A stretch of 64,000 nucleotides of DNA from Anaerostipes sp. MSJ-23 (GTDB taxonomy: Bacteria > Bacillota > Clostridia > Lachnospirales > Lachnospiraceae): the NCBI RefSeq assembly GCF_018918155.1, contig NZ_JAHLPY010000005.1, positions 1 to 64,000 on the forward strand, given 5' to 3'. The notes under the pieces are model-generated. The model saw only the letters and a list, made by a program, of their open reading frames with translations. It did no database searches and was not told the origin of the DNA. The stretch's first letter is position 1, and every line of letters begins with the position of its first letter. Positions 45,417-54,182 of the stretch are shown in pieces. The position numbers and the translations under genes were made by a program.

Positions 45417-45445
45417 TTGTCAATGCCTTTTTTTCGTGTTAGAAT
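45417..45445 (+). promoter_or_regulatory. Promoter of the rimP-nusA-infB operon
   Basis: TTGTCA at 45417-45422 and TAGAAT at 45440-45445 have 17-base spacing. It separates the operon from polC, which has no clear terminator of its own. Confidence 0.7.
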
Positions 45446-45457
45446 AAAAAAAGCATA

Positions 45458-45520
45458 GGAGATTACTTAAGAGTGGGCGTAAGTCCACTCTTATTGTTTG
45501 TTTGAAAACATGGAGTCTCC
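45458..45520 (+). ncRNA. Structured leader of rimP mRNA
   Basis: GGAGAT (45458-45463) can pair with GTCTCC (45515-45520), enclosing a strong hairpin of TAAGAGTGG (45468-45476) and CCACTCTTA (45485-45493). This matches the pattern of the rimP leader found in many Firmicutes. It probably serves feedback or antitermination control of the operon; the mechanism is not shown by sequence. Confidence 0.65.
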
Positions 45521-45548
45521 TAAAGATCAGACAGAAAGGAATGATATT

Positions 45549-46013
45549 TTGGCAAAACGTACAGAAATTGAAGAAAGAACGGAAGCACTGGTTCTTCCAA
45601 TCATCGAAGAAAACCATTTTGAATTGGTTGATGTGGAGTATGTAAAAGAAGGGGCAAACTGGTACCTCAGAGTGTATGCGGATAAAGAAGGCGGAATCGC
45701 AATTGATGATTGTGTTCTGATTAGTCGAGCACTTGAGGAAAAACTAGATGCAGAAGATTTTATTAAAGATGCTTATATTTTGGAAGTAAGTTCTCCTGGG
45801 CTTGGACGTCCGCTGAAAAAAGAGAAAGATTATATCAGAAGCATTGGAAAATCAATTGATATTAAACTGTATCAGGCAAGAGATAAGCAAAAAGAATTTA
45901 CTGGAATATTAAAAGAATATAAAGATGGCCATATCATTCTGATGATTGATGAAGAAGATGTTGAATTTGAGACAAAGGGTATTGCAAGCGCTCGTCTGTC
46001 GTTAGATTTTTAA
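45549..46013 (+). CDS. rimP: Ribosome maturation factor RimP
   Basis: The protein is 155 residues when read from TTG 45549 (MAKRTEIEERTEAL), which has AAAGGA eight bases ahead; a further upstream TTG (45498) would add a non-conserved leader. Visible motifs are FELVDVEYVKEGANWYLRVYADKEGGIAIDDCVLISR and LEVSSPGLGRPLKKEKDY. It helps assemble the 30S subunit. It opens the conserved rimP-nusA-ylxR-L7Ae-infB-rbfA operon. Confidence 0.93.
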   Translation: MAKRTEIEERTEALVLPIIEENHFELVDVEYVKEGANWYLRVYADKEGGIAIDDCVLISRALEEKLDAEDFIKDAYILEVSSPGLGRPLKKEKDYIRSIGKSIDIKLYQARDKQKEFTGILKEYKDGHIILMIDEEDVEFETKGIASARLSLDF

Positions 46014-46029
46014 GGAGGGAAATTAGAAA

Positions 46030-47265
46030 ATGAATGAATTAATTGCGGCATTAAATCAGTTGGAAAAGGAAAAAGGCATTGATAAAGATGTCATTATGGA
46101 AGCCATTGAAAATTCACTGCTTGCTGCATGTAAGAGAGATTTTGGAAGTTCAGACAATGTTGTTGTCAATATGGACCGTCAGACTGGTGATATTTATGTA
46201 TATGCAGTAAAAGAAGTGGTAGATGAAGTTATGGATCCTGCATTAGAAATCAGTCTTGGAAAAGCAAAAGCTATTGACAGAAATTATGAAATTGGAGATC
46301 ATCTTCGTGTTGAAATTACACCAAAAGATTTTGGACGTATTGCAGCAATGCATGCAAGAAGTGTTATTGTTCAGAAGATTAAAGAAGAAGAACGAAGAGT
46401 TGTCTATGATCATTTCTATTGCAAAGAAAAAGATATTGTTACTGGTGTTGTACAACGCTATGTTGGAGAAAATGTCAGTGTAAGCTTGGATGATAAAACG
46501 GATGCACTGTTAATGAAATCAGAGCAGATCAAAGGAGAAGTTTTTAAACCAACGGAACGAATCAAACTTTATATTGTAGAAGTTAAAGAAACAAGTCGTG
46601 GACCACGTATTCTTGTATCAAGAACACATCCAGATCTTGTAAAACGTCTTTTTGAAAAAGAAGTTGCAGAAATTCAGGATGGCACAGTAGAAATCAAGAG
46701 TATCGTAAGAGAAGCAGGTTCTAGAACAAAGATGGCCGTATGGTCTAATGATAAAAATGTAGATCCTGTTGGAGCTTGTGTTGGATTAAATGGTGCCAGA
46801 GTTAATGCAATTGTTAATGATCTAAAAGGTGAAAAAATCGATATTATCAACTGGGATGAAGATCCTTGTGTCTTTATTGAAAACGCATTAAGTCCTTCTA
46901 AAGTTGTATCTGTAACGGCAAATGTAGAAGAAAAAAGTGCAGAGGTTGTCGTTCCAGATTATCAGTTATCATTAGCAATCGGAAAAGAAGGGCAGAATGC
47001 AAGACTTGCAGCACGCTTAACTGGTTATAAAATTGACATTAAAAGTGAATCTCAGGCACAGGAAGAGGCTTTATTAAAAGAAAATACACCGGAAGGTGAA
47101 AAACAGAAAGAAGTTCCAGAACTTGATTTTGATTTGGATTTTGATGATCTTAATACAGATGATCTTGCATCAGATGAATTACAGGAAGCTGATGAAACAG
47201 CAGCAGAATCTGTGGAAGAAGAAACATTCTCAAATCCAAAAGAAACCGTAAGTGAAAAAGAATAA
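46030..47265 (+). CDS. nusA: Transcription termination/antitermination protein NusA
   Basis: The protein is 411 residues. It contains an N-terminal RNA-polymerase-binding domain (1-125), then S1 (about 135-200, TGVVQRYVGENVSVSLDD). Two KH domains follow (GSRTKMAVWSNDKNVDPVGACVGLNGARVNAI and LAIGKEGQNARLAARLTGYKIDI). The tail past about residue 350 is very acidic (FDLDFDDLNTDDLASDELQEADE) and lacks the AR repeats of proteobacterial NusA. It binds paused polymerase. GGAGGG at 46013-46018 supports the start. Confidence 0.96.
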   Translation: MNELIAALNQLEKEKGIDKDVIMEAIENSLLAACKRDFGSSDNVVVNMDRQTGDIYVYAVKEVVDEVMDPALEISLGKAKAIDRNYEIGDHLRVEITPKDFGRIAAMHARSVIVQKIKEEERRVVYDHFYCKEKDIVTGVVQRYVGENVSVSLDDKTDALLMKSEQIKGEVFKPTERIKLYIVEVKETSRGPRILVSRTHPDLVKRLFEKEVAEIQDGTVEIKSIVREAGSRTKMAVWSNDKNVDPVGACVGLNGARVNAIVNDLKGEKIDIINWDEDPCVFIENALSPSKVVSVTANVEEKSAEVVVPDYQLSLAIGKEGQNARLAARLTGYKIDIKSESQAQEEALLKENTPEGEKQKEVPELDFDLDFDDLNTDDLASDELQEADETAAESVEEETFSNPKETVSEKE

Positions 47266-47279
47266 CAGGATGTGATAAA

Positions 47280-47546
47280 ATGAATCGAAAAGTACCAACA
47301 AGAAAATGTATCGGCTGCGGAGAATCTAGAGAAAAAAAAGATCTGGTTCGCATTGTCCGTTCCAAAGATGGTGAAATCTCCATTGATGCTACAGGAAAGA
47401 AAAACGGCCGTGGTGCTTACATTTGTAAATCGGCACAGTGTCTTTCCAAAGCGATAAAAGGCAAAGGACTTGAACGTTCTTTTAAAATGTCGATACCACA
47501 ATCTGTCTACGAATTACTGGAAAAGGAGATGGAAAAACTTGAATAA
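47280..47546 (+). CDS. rnpM: YlxR-family RNA-binding protein (RnpM)
   Basis: This 88-residue protein has the YlxR signature RKCIGCGESREKKDLVRIVRSKDG...DATGKKNGRGAYICKSAQCLSKAIK. YlxR proteins bind RNA; the Bacillus member has been described as a modulator of RNase P. Position between nusA and the L7Ae gene is standard for Firmicutes. Its last codons overlap the TTG start of the L7Ae gene. Confidence 0.92.
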   Translation: MNRKVPTRKCIGCGESREKKDLVRIVRSKDGEISIDATGKKNGRGAYICKSAQCLSKAIKGKGLERSFKMSIPQSVYELLEKEMEKLE

Positions 47547-47856
47547 AGGACTATCTCTTCTTGGACTCGCAAGACGATCAGGGAATCTTGTCAGTGGTGA
47601 ATTTTCCGTTACAGAGGCCATCAGAAAACATAAAGCATGTCTGGTCATTGTAGCTAGAGATGCTTCCGACAACACAAAGAAGACATTTCGTAACTTATGT
47701 AACCATTATCAAGTACCTCTTTATTTTTGGTGTGACAAAGACCAACTTGGCCATGCCATAGGAAAGGAATTCAGAGTATCGATTGCAGTAACGGATCAGG
47801 GCTTTTCTGATGCGGTCTGTAAACTGCTTGATAAGGAAGAATCTATGGAGGTGTAA
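47539..47856 (+). CDS. L7Ae-family ribosomal/RNA-binding protein (YlxQ)
   Basis: The protein is 106 residues from TTG 47539, which overlaps the ylxR stop and has AGGAG at 47524-47528. A longer reading from 47470 would add a shadow of ylxR. The fold segments are GLARRSGNLVSGEFSVTEAIRKHKACLVIVARDASDNTKKTFRNLC and the basic kink-turn-binding surface. YlxQ proteins are predicted kink-turn RNA binders associated with ribosomes or RNase P. Confidence 0.9.
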   Translation: MNKGLSLLGLARRSGNLVSGEFSVTEAIRKHKACLVIVARDASDNTKKTFRNLCNHYQVPLYFWCDKDQLGHAIGKEFRVSIAVTDQGFSDAVCKLLDKEESMEV

Positions 47857-47859
47857 TTT

Positions 47860-50106
47860 ATGGCAAAATTCAGAGTTTATGAAGTTGCAAAGAAATTCGG
47901 AAAAGATAATAAAGAAATTTTAGATATCTTGAAAGCAAAAAAATTTGATGTAAAAAATCATATGAGTACCATTGGAGATGAACAGATTTCTGTAATTGAA
48001 AAAGTACTTGCACCGAAAAAGAATGCAAATAAAAATAAACAGAATAACCAACAAAACGGTCAAAAAAAAGACAATCATAAACACCAGCAAAATAATAGAA
48101 ATTTTAAAGATACCAACGATAACAACGAAACTAAAAACCATAAGAATAAGAAAAAGGATGGGGAGAAGAAGATATTGAAGAAGGAAAATCCTCAGAACTC
48201 ACAGAAGTTTAATAAGAATAATAAAAAAAATAAGAACAAAAAATTTAACAACAAAAACCAACAGCAGGATACAAGACGTAAGAAAAAAACATCTGGGCCA
48301 GGAGCTTTTATTAAACCAGATCCAGTGAAAAAACCAGAAGTTGATCCAGATGTGCCAGTAAAAATTCCACCGGTTCTTACATTAAAAGAACTAGCAGATG
48401 CATTGACGATTCCTGCAAATGATATTATCAAGAAATTGCTGATTAGCGGCGGTGGAATGATGAACTTAAACTCAGAACTTGATTTTGAGCGTGCAGAAGA
48501 AATCGCACTTGAATTCGACCGACTAGTAGAAATGGAAGAACAAGTCGATGTCATTGAAGAAATTTTAAAAGATGATGAAGAAGATGACGAAAGCAAGATG
48601 GTTGTAAGACCGCCTGTTGTATGTGTTATGGGACATGTCGACCATGGTAAAACATCTTTGCTTGATAAAATCCGTTCTACACATGTAACAACCGGAGAAG
48701 CTGGTGGAATTACACAGCATATCGGTGCTTATATGGTAGAAACAGAAAATGGAAAAATTACATTCTTAGATACACCTGGACACGAGGCATTTACTTCTAT
48801 GCGTATGCGTGGAGCACAATCAACAGATATTGCAATTCTTGTTGTCGCAGCAGATGACGGTGTTATGCCGCAGACGATCGAGGCTATCAATCATGCAAAA
48901 GCTGCGGAAGTTGAAATTATCGTTGCAATTAACAAAATTGATAAAGAAAGTGCTAATATTGAACGTGTAAAACAGGAATTAACAGAATATGAGCTGATTC
49001 CAGAAGATTGGGGTGGAAGTACAATTTTCTGTCCAGTATCTGCACATACAGGAGAAGGTATTAAAGAATTACTTGATATGGTATCTTTAACGGCAGAAGT
49101 ATTGGAATTAAAAGCAAATCCAGATCGCAAAGCAAGAGGTATTGTTTTGGAGGCGCAGCTCGATAAAGGTCGTGGACCGGTTGCGACAGTCCTTGTACAG
49201 AAAGGTACTCTTCATGTTGGTGATGCCATTGCTATTGGAAATGCCTATGGTAAAGTTCGTGCAATGATTAACGATAAAGGTAAGAGAATCAAATCTGCTG
49301 GTCCTTCTACTCCTGTAGAAATTCTTGGATTAAGCGAAGTTCCATTTGCAGGTGAAATCTGTATGGCAATGGATGGTGAAAAAGAAGCTCGTGCCGTTGC
49401 AGAAAAATTTATTGCTTATGGAAGAGAAAAAATGCTGTCCGAAACGAAAACTCAGCTTTCTCTGGATGATTTATTTGACCAGATTCAGGCTGGAAGTGTC
49501 AAAGAATTAAATATTATTGTAAAAGCCGATGTACAGGGTTCTGTTGAAGCTGTAAAACAGAGTCTTACAAAGCTTTCCAACGATGAAGTTGCAGTTAAAG
49601 TAATTCATGGAGGTGTTGGAGCAATCAATGAATCCGACGTTATGTTAGCTTCGGCATCGAATGCGATTATCATTGGATTTAATGTAAGACCAGAACCAGC
49701 AGCAAAAGATGCAGCAACTGCTGACAAAGTTGACATGCGTCTGTATCGTGTTATTTACAATGCGATTGAAGATATTGAATCTGCTATGAAGGGTATGTTG
49801 GATCCTGAATTTGTTGAAAAGGTTACTGGACATGCAGAAGTGCGCCAGATCTTCAAAGCTTCTGGTGTTGGAACAATCGCAGGTTCTTATGTAACAGATG
49901 GAAATATTCAGCGTGATAGTTCTGCTCGTATTGTTCGTGATGGAATTGTTATCCATGAAGGAAAACTTGCATCTATTCAGCGTGGAAAAGATGCTGTAAA
50001 AGAGGTAAGAAGCGGTTTTGAATGCGGTCTTGTTATGGAAAACTTTAATGACATTAAAGAAGGCGATCAAATCGAATCCTTTATTATGGAAGAAGTTCCA
50101 AGATAA
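47860..50106 (+). CDS. infB: Translation initiation factor IF-2
   Basis: The protein is 748 residues. Residues 1-50 are the small N-terminal IF2 domain ([35 protein letters not shown]). Residues 55-145 form an Asn/Lys/Gln-rich linker. The GTPase has [12 protein letters not shown] (from Gly258), DTPGHEAF and NKID. The domains binding fMet-tRNA complete the C-terminus. It positions initiator tRNA on the 30S subunit. The linker is lineage-variable and low-complexity. Confidence 0.97.
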   Translation: MAKFRVYEVAKKFGKDNKEILDILKAKKFDVKNHMSTIGDEQISVIEKVLAPKKNANKNKQNNQQNGQKKDNHKHQQNNRNFKDTNDNNETKNHKNKKKDGEKKILKKENPQNSQKFNKNNKKNKNKKFNNKNQQQDTRRKKKTSGPGAFIKPDPVKKPEVDPDVPVKIPPVLTLKELADALTIPANDIIKKLLISGGGMMNLNSELDFERAEEIALEFDRLVEMEEQVDVIEEILKDDEEDDESKMVVRPPVVCVMGHVDHGKTSLLDKIRSTHVTTGEAGGITQHIGAYMVETENGKITFLDTPGHEAFTSMRMRGAQSTDIAILVVAADDGVMPQTIEAINHAKAAEVEIIVAINKIDKESANIERVKQELTEYELIPEDWGGSTIFCPVSAHTGEGIKELLDMVSLTAEVLELKANPDRKARGIVLEAQLDKGRGPVATVLVQKGTLHVGDAIAIGNAYGKVRAMINDKGKRIKSAGPSTPVEILGLSEVPFAGEICMAMDGEKEARAVAEKFIAYGREKMLSETKTQLSLDDLFDQIQAGSVKELNIIVKADVQGSVEAVKQSLTKLSNDEVAVKVIHGGVGAINESDVMLASASNAIIIGFNVRPEPAAKDAATADKVDMRLYRVIYNAIEDIESAMKGMLDPEFVEKVTGHAEVRQIFKASGVGTIAGSYVTDGNIQRDSSARIVRDGIVIHEGKLASIQRGKDAVKEVRSGFECGLVMENFNDIKEGDQIESFIMEEVPR

Positions 50107-50130
50107 TCTCTTGGAAAGGAGTTTATAATT

Positions 50131-50481
50131 ATGAGAAAATATAGCATTAAAAATACAAGAATCAATGGAGAAGTGCAAAGAGAATTAAGCCGAATCATCA
50201 GTCGTGAAATTAAAGATCCACGAATTGCCCCAATGACTTCTGTTGTCGATGCTGTCGTAACATCTGATTTGAAACAGTGCAAAGTTTATATCAGTGTACT
50301 TGGAGATCAGGAAGCAAAAGAAAAAACAATGGAAGGTTTAAATAGTGCAGTCGGATATATTCGAAGAGAACTTGCACATACCGTAAATCTAAGAAACACA
50401 CCGGAAATTACATTTATTTTAGATGATTCCATCGAATATGGTGTGGAAATGTCAAAAAAGATTGACGAATTGAATCACTAG
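50131..50481 (+). CDS. rbfA: Ribosome-binding factor A
   Basis: This 116-residue KH-like protein has INGEVQRELSRIISREIKDPRI, the conserved opening, and LAHTVNLRNTPEITFILDDSIEYGVEMSKKIDEL at the end. It assists late 30S maturation, notably 17S rRNA processing in the cold. It closes the rimP-infB unit and is followed by a compact hairpin. Confidence 0.95.
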   Translation: MRKYSIKNTRINGEVQRELSRIISREIKDPRIAPMTSVVDAVVTSDLKQCKVYISVLGDQEAKEKTMEGLNSAVGYIRRELAHTVNLRNTPEITFILDDSIEYGVEMSKKIDELNH

Positions 50482-50517
50482 ATTTTTTAAATTAATAATA
50501 TATGTCATTTATGATTT

Positions 50518-50547
50518 AGAATCCTGCCTTGGCAGGATTCTTCCTTA
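50518..50547 (+). terminator. Terminator-like hairpin after rbfA
   Basis: AGAATCCTGCC (50518-50528) pairs with GGCAGGATTCT (50531-50541). The U tract is weak (TTCCTT), so termination may be partial. Confidence 0.65.
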
Positions 50548-50572
50548 TCATTATAGATTAGGAGACAATGTT

Positions 50573-51517
50573 ATGAAAGAATTTATACAACAAATCCAAA
50601 AGGCAAAAAACATTGGAATTACCGGGCATATTCACCCGGATGGAGATTGCATTGGAAGCTGTCTTGGTTTAAAACAATATATTCTGGATCAATATCCAGA
50701 AAAAACGATTGATGTTTATTTAGAACCAATTGGAAATGAATTTTATTTTTTGAATGGATCCGATCAGATTTTATCACAAGATTCTGGCCAGACGTATGAT
50801 TTGTTTTTTGTTCTTGACTGCAGTTCTACGGATCGTTTTGAACCATTTCAAAAAATGATAGAAACAGCAAAATATGTGATTTGTATCGATCATCACATTA
50901 GTAATCATGGACTTGGTGATTATTGCAAAGTAGATCCGACAGCGAGTGCAACATGCGAAGTTTTATGTCAGATTTTTTCTATGGATAAAGTTTCTAAAAA
51001 ATGTGCGCAATGTTTATATACAGGAATTGTTCATGATACTGGTGTGTTTAAACATTCTAATACAACAAAGCAGACGATGATTTATGCTGGAGAATTACTT
51101 GAAAAAGGAGTAGAAAGTTCTAAAATCATAGATGAAACTTTTTACCAAAAAACTTATATTCAAAATCGCATTCTCGGTCAGGCTCTTATCAATAGCTTTT
51201 TGTGCTGCCATGATCAAGTCATCTATTCTTCTATTTCGAAAGAAGAGTTAGAATATTTTGAGGCAACAAGTGCTGATTTAAATGGAATCATTGATCAACT
51301 ACGCGTTACAAAAGGAACAGAGGTTGCAGTTTTTCTTTATCCTCAAAAAGAAGGCTCTTTAAAAGTCAGCATGCGTTCCAATGAAAAAGTTGACGTAGCT
51401 AAAATTGCAGAACAATTCGGTGGTGGTGGGCATATCCGAGCAGCCGGATGCACAATTTTTGGATCTTTCGATGATACAAAACAAAAGATAATAGAAAAAA
51501 TAGAAGAACAACTATAG
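50573..51517 (+). CDS. nrnA: DHH-family bifunctional oligoribonuclease/PAP phosphatase
   Basis: The protein is 314 residues. Phosphoesterase motifs are GHIHPDGDCIGS (motif I), the VLDCSSTDRF motif, and IDHHISN (DHH). The DHHA1 domain ends with VDVAKIAEQFGGGGHIRAAGCTI. NrnA degrades nano-RNA and converts 3'-phosphoadenosine 5'-phosphate to AMP. It lies between rbfA and truB, its typical place in Firmicutes; truB follows after 8 bases. Confidence 0.94.
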   Translation: MKEFIQQIQKAKNIGITGHIHPDGDCIGSCLGLKQYILDQYPEKTIDVYLEPIGNEFYFLNGSDQILSQDSGQTYDLFFVLDCSSTDRFEPFQKMIETAKYVICIDHHISNHGLGDYCKVDPTASATCEVLCQIFSMDKVSKKCAQCLYTGIVHDTGVFKHSNTTKQTMIYAGELLEKGVESSKIIDETFYQKTYIQNRILGQALINSFLCCHDQVIYSSISKEELEYFEATSADLNGIIDQLRVTKGTEVAVFLYPQKEGSLKVSMRSNEKVDVAKIAEQFGGGGHIRAAGCTIFGSFDDTKQKIIEKIEEQL

Positions 51518-51525
51518 AGGTTTTT

Positions 51526-52425
51526 ATGTTAAACGGAATTATTAATGTCTATAAAGAACAAGATTTTACATCCCATGATGTCGTAGCTAAGTTGCGAGGG
51601 ATTCTTCACCAGAAAAAAATTGGACATACAGGAACTTTAGACCCAAATGCAACCGGAGTACTTCCGGTTTGTTTAGGAAGAGGGACCAAGCTTTGTGATT
51701 TTCTTACTGCTACAAAAAAACAGTATCGAGTAACATTTTCTTTTGGAAAAGAAACAGATACAGAAGATATATGGGGAACTGTTATAAAAAACTGTGAAAT
51801 CCCGCAATCTTCGGAAAAAGTGAAAGAAAAGATTTTATCTTTTATTGGTGAGTATGCTCAAATTCCTCCCATGTATTCCGCAAAGAAGGTCAATGGGAAA
51901 AAATTATACGAACTTGCCAGAGAAGGAAAAGTGATTGAACGTAAACCACAAAAGGTAATTATTTATGATATTTCCGATTTGGAAATAAAATTACCAGAAG
52001 TTTCTATGCTTGTTACTTGTAGCAAAGGAACTTATATTCGGAGTTTGTGTAGAGATATTGGGCAAGGCCTTGACAGTGCTGCTTATATGACAAAGTTAAT
52101 CCGTACAAAATCTAGCGGATTCAAAATTGAGAATGCACATACCCTTTCTGAAATTGAAGAAGCGGTAAAAAATGGAACAATTGAAGAACTAATTGTTCCT
52201 ATTGAAAGAATTTTTCTCAATTTACAAAAAGGAACTGTAAAAAAAGCTTTTTATAAGGTATTATTTAATGGAAACCCGTTAAAACTATCATATTTTCATG
52301 AAAATGAATTGAATGTTAGTAAAAAACTTCGAGTTTACGATGAAGAAAAACATTTTATCGGGATATACTACTGGAAAAAACAAATGTTCTTTCCAGATAA
52401 AATATTTTATGATCAAAACGATTGA
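51526..52425 (+). CDS. truB: tRNA pseudouridine-55 synthase
   Basis: This 299-residue protein forms pseudouridine 55 in the T loop of tRNAs. The catalytic aspartate is Asp39 in GTLDPNATGVLP. Other markers are RVTFSFGKETDTEDIWG, QIPPMYSAKKVNGKKLYELAREG and the CSKGTYIRSLCRDIG segment. It is the usual length. Ten bases separate it from ribF. Confidence 0.96.
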   Translation: MLNGIINVYKEQDFTSHDVVAKLRGILHQKKIGHTGTLDPNATGVLPVCLGRGTKLCDFLTATKKQYRVTFSFGKETDTEDIWGTVIKNCEIPQSSEKVKEKILSFIGEYAQIPPMYSAKKVNGKKLYELAREGKVIERKPQKVIIYDISDLEIKLPEVSMLVTCSKGTYIRSLCRDIGQGLDSAAYMTKLIRTKSSGFKIENAHTLSEIEEAVKNGTIEELIVPIERIFLNLQKGTVKKAFYKVLFNGNPLKLSYFHENELNVSKKLRVYDEEKHFIGIYYWKKQMFFPDKIFYDQND

Positions 52426-52434
52426 GAGGAAACT

Positions 52435-53385
52435 ATGGAGTACATTCATAATACAGAAAAATTTCAATTTCGTCATACAGTAGTTGCACTTGGAAAATTT
52501 GACGGAATGCATAAGGGACATCAACTAATTTTTGATAAATTGATCGAATATAAAAAACAGGGCTATCAGGCAACCGTTTTTTCTTTTGATCGTCCACCTT
52601 TAAATATGTTAACACATAAAGATATCAGAGTTATTTATACACACAAAGAAAAAACGAGATTACTTTCAGAACGTGGAATTGATGTATATATTGAACATCC
52701 TTTTACAGACGAATTTTCTCATCTTTCTCCAGAAGATTTTGTAAAAAAAGTTCTTTTAGAGAAAACAGGAATGGAAGTCCTCGTTGTTGGAGATGACTGT
52801 GGATTTGGATATAAACGCCGTGGAAATGTAGAACTTCTGGAAAAAATGTCTAAAGAATATAATTTTAAATTAATTGTTATTCCAAAGTTGGAGTTAGAAG
52901 GAGAAATTGTATCAAGTACACGAATCCGTTCACTTCTAAAAGAAGGAAATGTGATGGAAGCCAATCGTTTGATGGAAACGCCGTTTTTTATCTACGGACC
53001 TGTTGTCCATGGAAATCAGATTGGAAAAGAAGTTCTTGGTATTCCAACTGCCAATCAGGTTCCAGAAGAACATAAATTATTGCCACCAAATGGCGTTTAT
53101 GTATCCCGTATTATTTATAAAGATCAGACATATTATGGAATTAGCAACATTGGAACAAAACCAACGATTGAAGGGAAAAAACATATGGGAGTAGAAACCT
53201 ATATTTTTGACTTTGAAAAAAATATTTATCATAAAGAAATTTGTGTAGAACTTTTGTATTTCAAACGACCAGAAATGAAATTTGAATCGTTGGATGCTTT
53301 GAGTCAACAAATGCATACAGATGCTCAGTTTGGACTTGAATATGTAAAAAAACATTATGGATACATTTCAAATCCTATGAAATAA
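52435..53385 (+). CDS. ribF: Bifunctional riboflavin kinase/FAD synthetase
   Basis: The protein is 316 residues. The N-terminal FMN adenylyltransferase domain has ALGKFDGMHKGHQLI and VVGDDCGFGYKRRGNVELL, with SSTRIRSLLKEG. The C-terminal kinase domain begins about residue 185 (GPVVHGNQIGKEVLGIPTANQVPEEHKLLPPNGVYVS). It turns riboflavin into FMN and FAD. It ends the nrnA-truB-ribF unit; rpsO and pnp, often next, are not here. Confidence 0.96.
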   Translation: MEYIHNTEKFQFRHTVVALGKFDGMHKGHQLIFDKLIEYKKQGYQATVFSFDRPPLNMLTHKDIRVIYTHKEKTRLLSERGIDVYIEHPFTDEFSHLSPEDFVKKVLLEKTGMEVLVVGDDCGFGYKRRGNVELLEKMSKEYNFKLIVIPKLELEGEIVSSTRIRSLLKEGNVMEANRLMETPFFIYGPVVHGNQIGKEVLGIPTANQVPEEHKLLPPNGVYVSRIIYKDQTYYGISNIGTKPTIEGKKHMGVETYIFDFEKNIYHKEICVELLYFKRPEMKFESLDALSQQMHTDAQFGLEYVKKHYGYISNPMK

Positions 53386-53410
53386 AAAATAATGGTCATA
53401 ATCAACAGAA

Positions 53411-53458
53411 ATCCTTGTGTATACGATCAATTTATTGTATAATATTAACACAAGGATA
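53411..53458 (+). promoter_or_regulatory. Promoter flanked by an inverted repeat
   Basis: TTGTGT 53415-53420 and TATAAT 53438-53443 have 17-base spacing. ATCCTTGTGT (53411-53420) and ACACAAGGAT (53449-53458) are exact inverted copies bracketing the -10, one over the -35 and one near the transcript start. This suggests repression by looping or by a dimer of dimers. Confidence 0.65.
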
Positions 53459-53499
53459 ATAACTTGATTTTTACCCTTTTGGGGAAGGGAGAGATTCAT

Positions 53500-54132
53500 A
53501 TGAGTACAAACACAATCATTACTATTGAAAGACAATATGGAAGCGGAGGCCATTTGATTGGACAAAAACTGGCAGAAGAGCTTGGAATTCCTTTTTATGA
53601 TGGAGAATTGATCAAAGTTGCAGCAAAAGAGAGTGGTATTTGTGAAGAGATTTTTGAAAGCTTTGATGAAAAACCAACGACAAGTTTTCTTTATTCACTG
53701 GTTATGGATCCGTATTCTCTCGGTTATAACTCTAATTCATTTGATATGCCATTAAATCACAAGGTATTTTTGGCAGCTTTTGATACAATTAAGGATCTTG
53801 CTTCTAAGGGACCTTGTGTATTTGTCGGACGATGTGCAGATTATGCACTTGAAGATTTTGATAATTGCTTGAGTGTTTATATTCATGCACCATTTGAGGA
53901 TCGAATCAAACGAATCGAAGAAGTTTATGAGATTCCAAAAGAAAAAAGTAAAGAAGCACTTGTAAAGAAAGATAAGCAACGATCTAGCTATTATAACTAT
54001 TATAGTTCCAACAAATGGGGCGATGCAAAATCCTATGACTTATGCTTAGATAGTAGTTATCTTGGAATTGATGGAAGTGTTGATCTAATCAAACGTGTCA
54101 TTGAAATGAAAGAATCTAAAAATAAATCATGA
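53500..54132 (+). CDS. Cytidylate-kinase-like protein
   Basis: This 210-residue protein starts at ATG 53500 with GGGAGAG upstream. ITIERQYGSGGHLIGQKLAEELGIPFYDGELIKVAAKESG is a modified Walker A (GxxGSGG) region of the cytidylate kinase-like family. Late parts are GPCVFVGRCADYALEDFDNCLSVYIHAPFEDRIKRI and KWGDAKSYDLCLDSSYLG. These clostridial proteins differ from true Cmk and have no proven nucleotide substrate. A promoter inside an inverted repeat suggests individual regulation. Confidence 0.85.
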   Translation: MSTNTIITIERQYGSGGHLIGQKLAEELGIPFYDGELIKVAAKESGICEEIFESFDEKPTTSFLYSLVMDPYSLGYNSNSFDMPLNHKVFLAAFDTIKDLASKGPCVFVGRCADYALEDFDNCLSVYIHAPFEDRIKRIEEVYEIPKEKSKEALVKKDKQRSSYYNYYSSNKWGDAKSYDLCLDSSYLGIDGSVDLIKRVIEMKESKNKS

Positions 54133-54136
54133 TTAA

Positions 54137-54170
54137 AAGGAATGCAGAAACCTGCATTCCTTCTTTTTAT
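54137..54170 (+). terminator. Terminator between the kinase-like and recombinase genes
   Basis: AAGGAATGCAG (54137-54147) pairs with CTGCATTCCTT (54152-54162), followed by a T tract. Confidence 0.88.
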
Positions 54171-54182
54171 TTATTAATAAAT

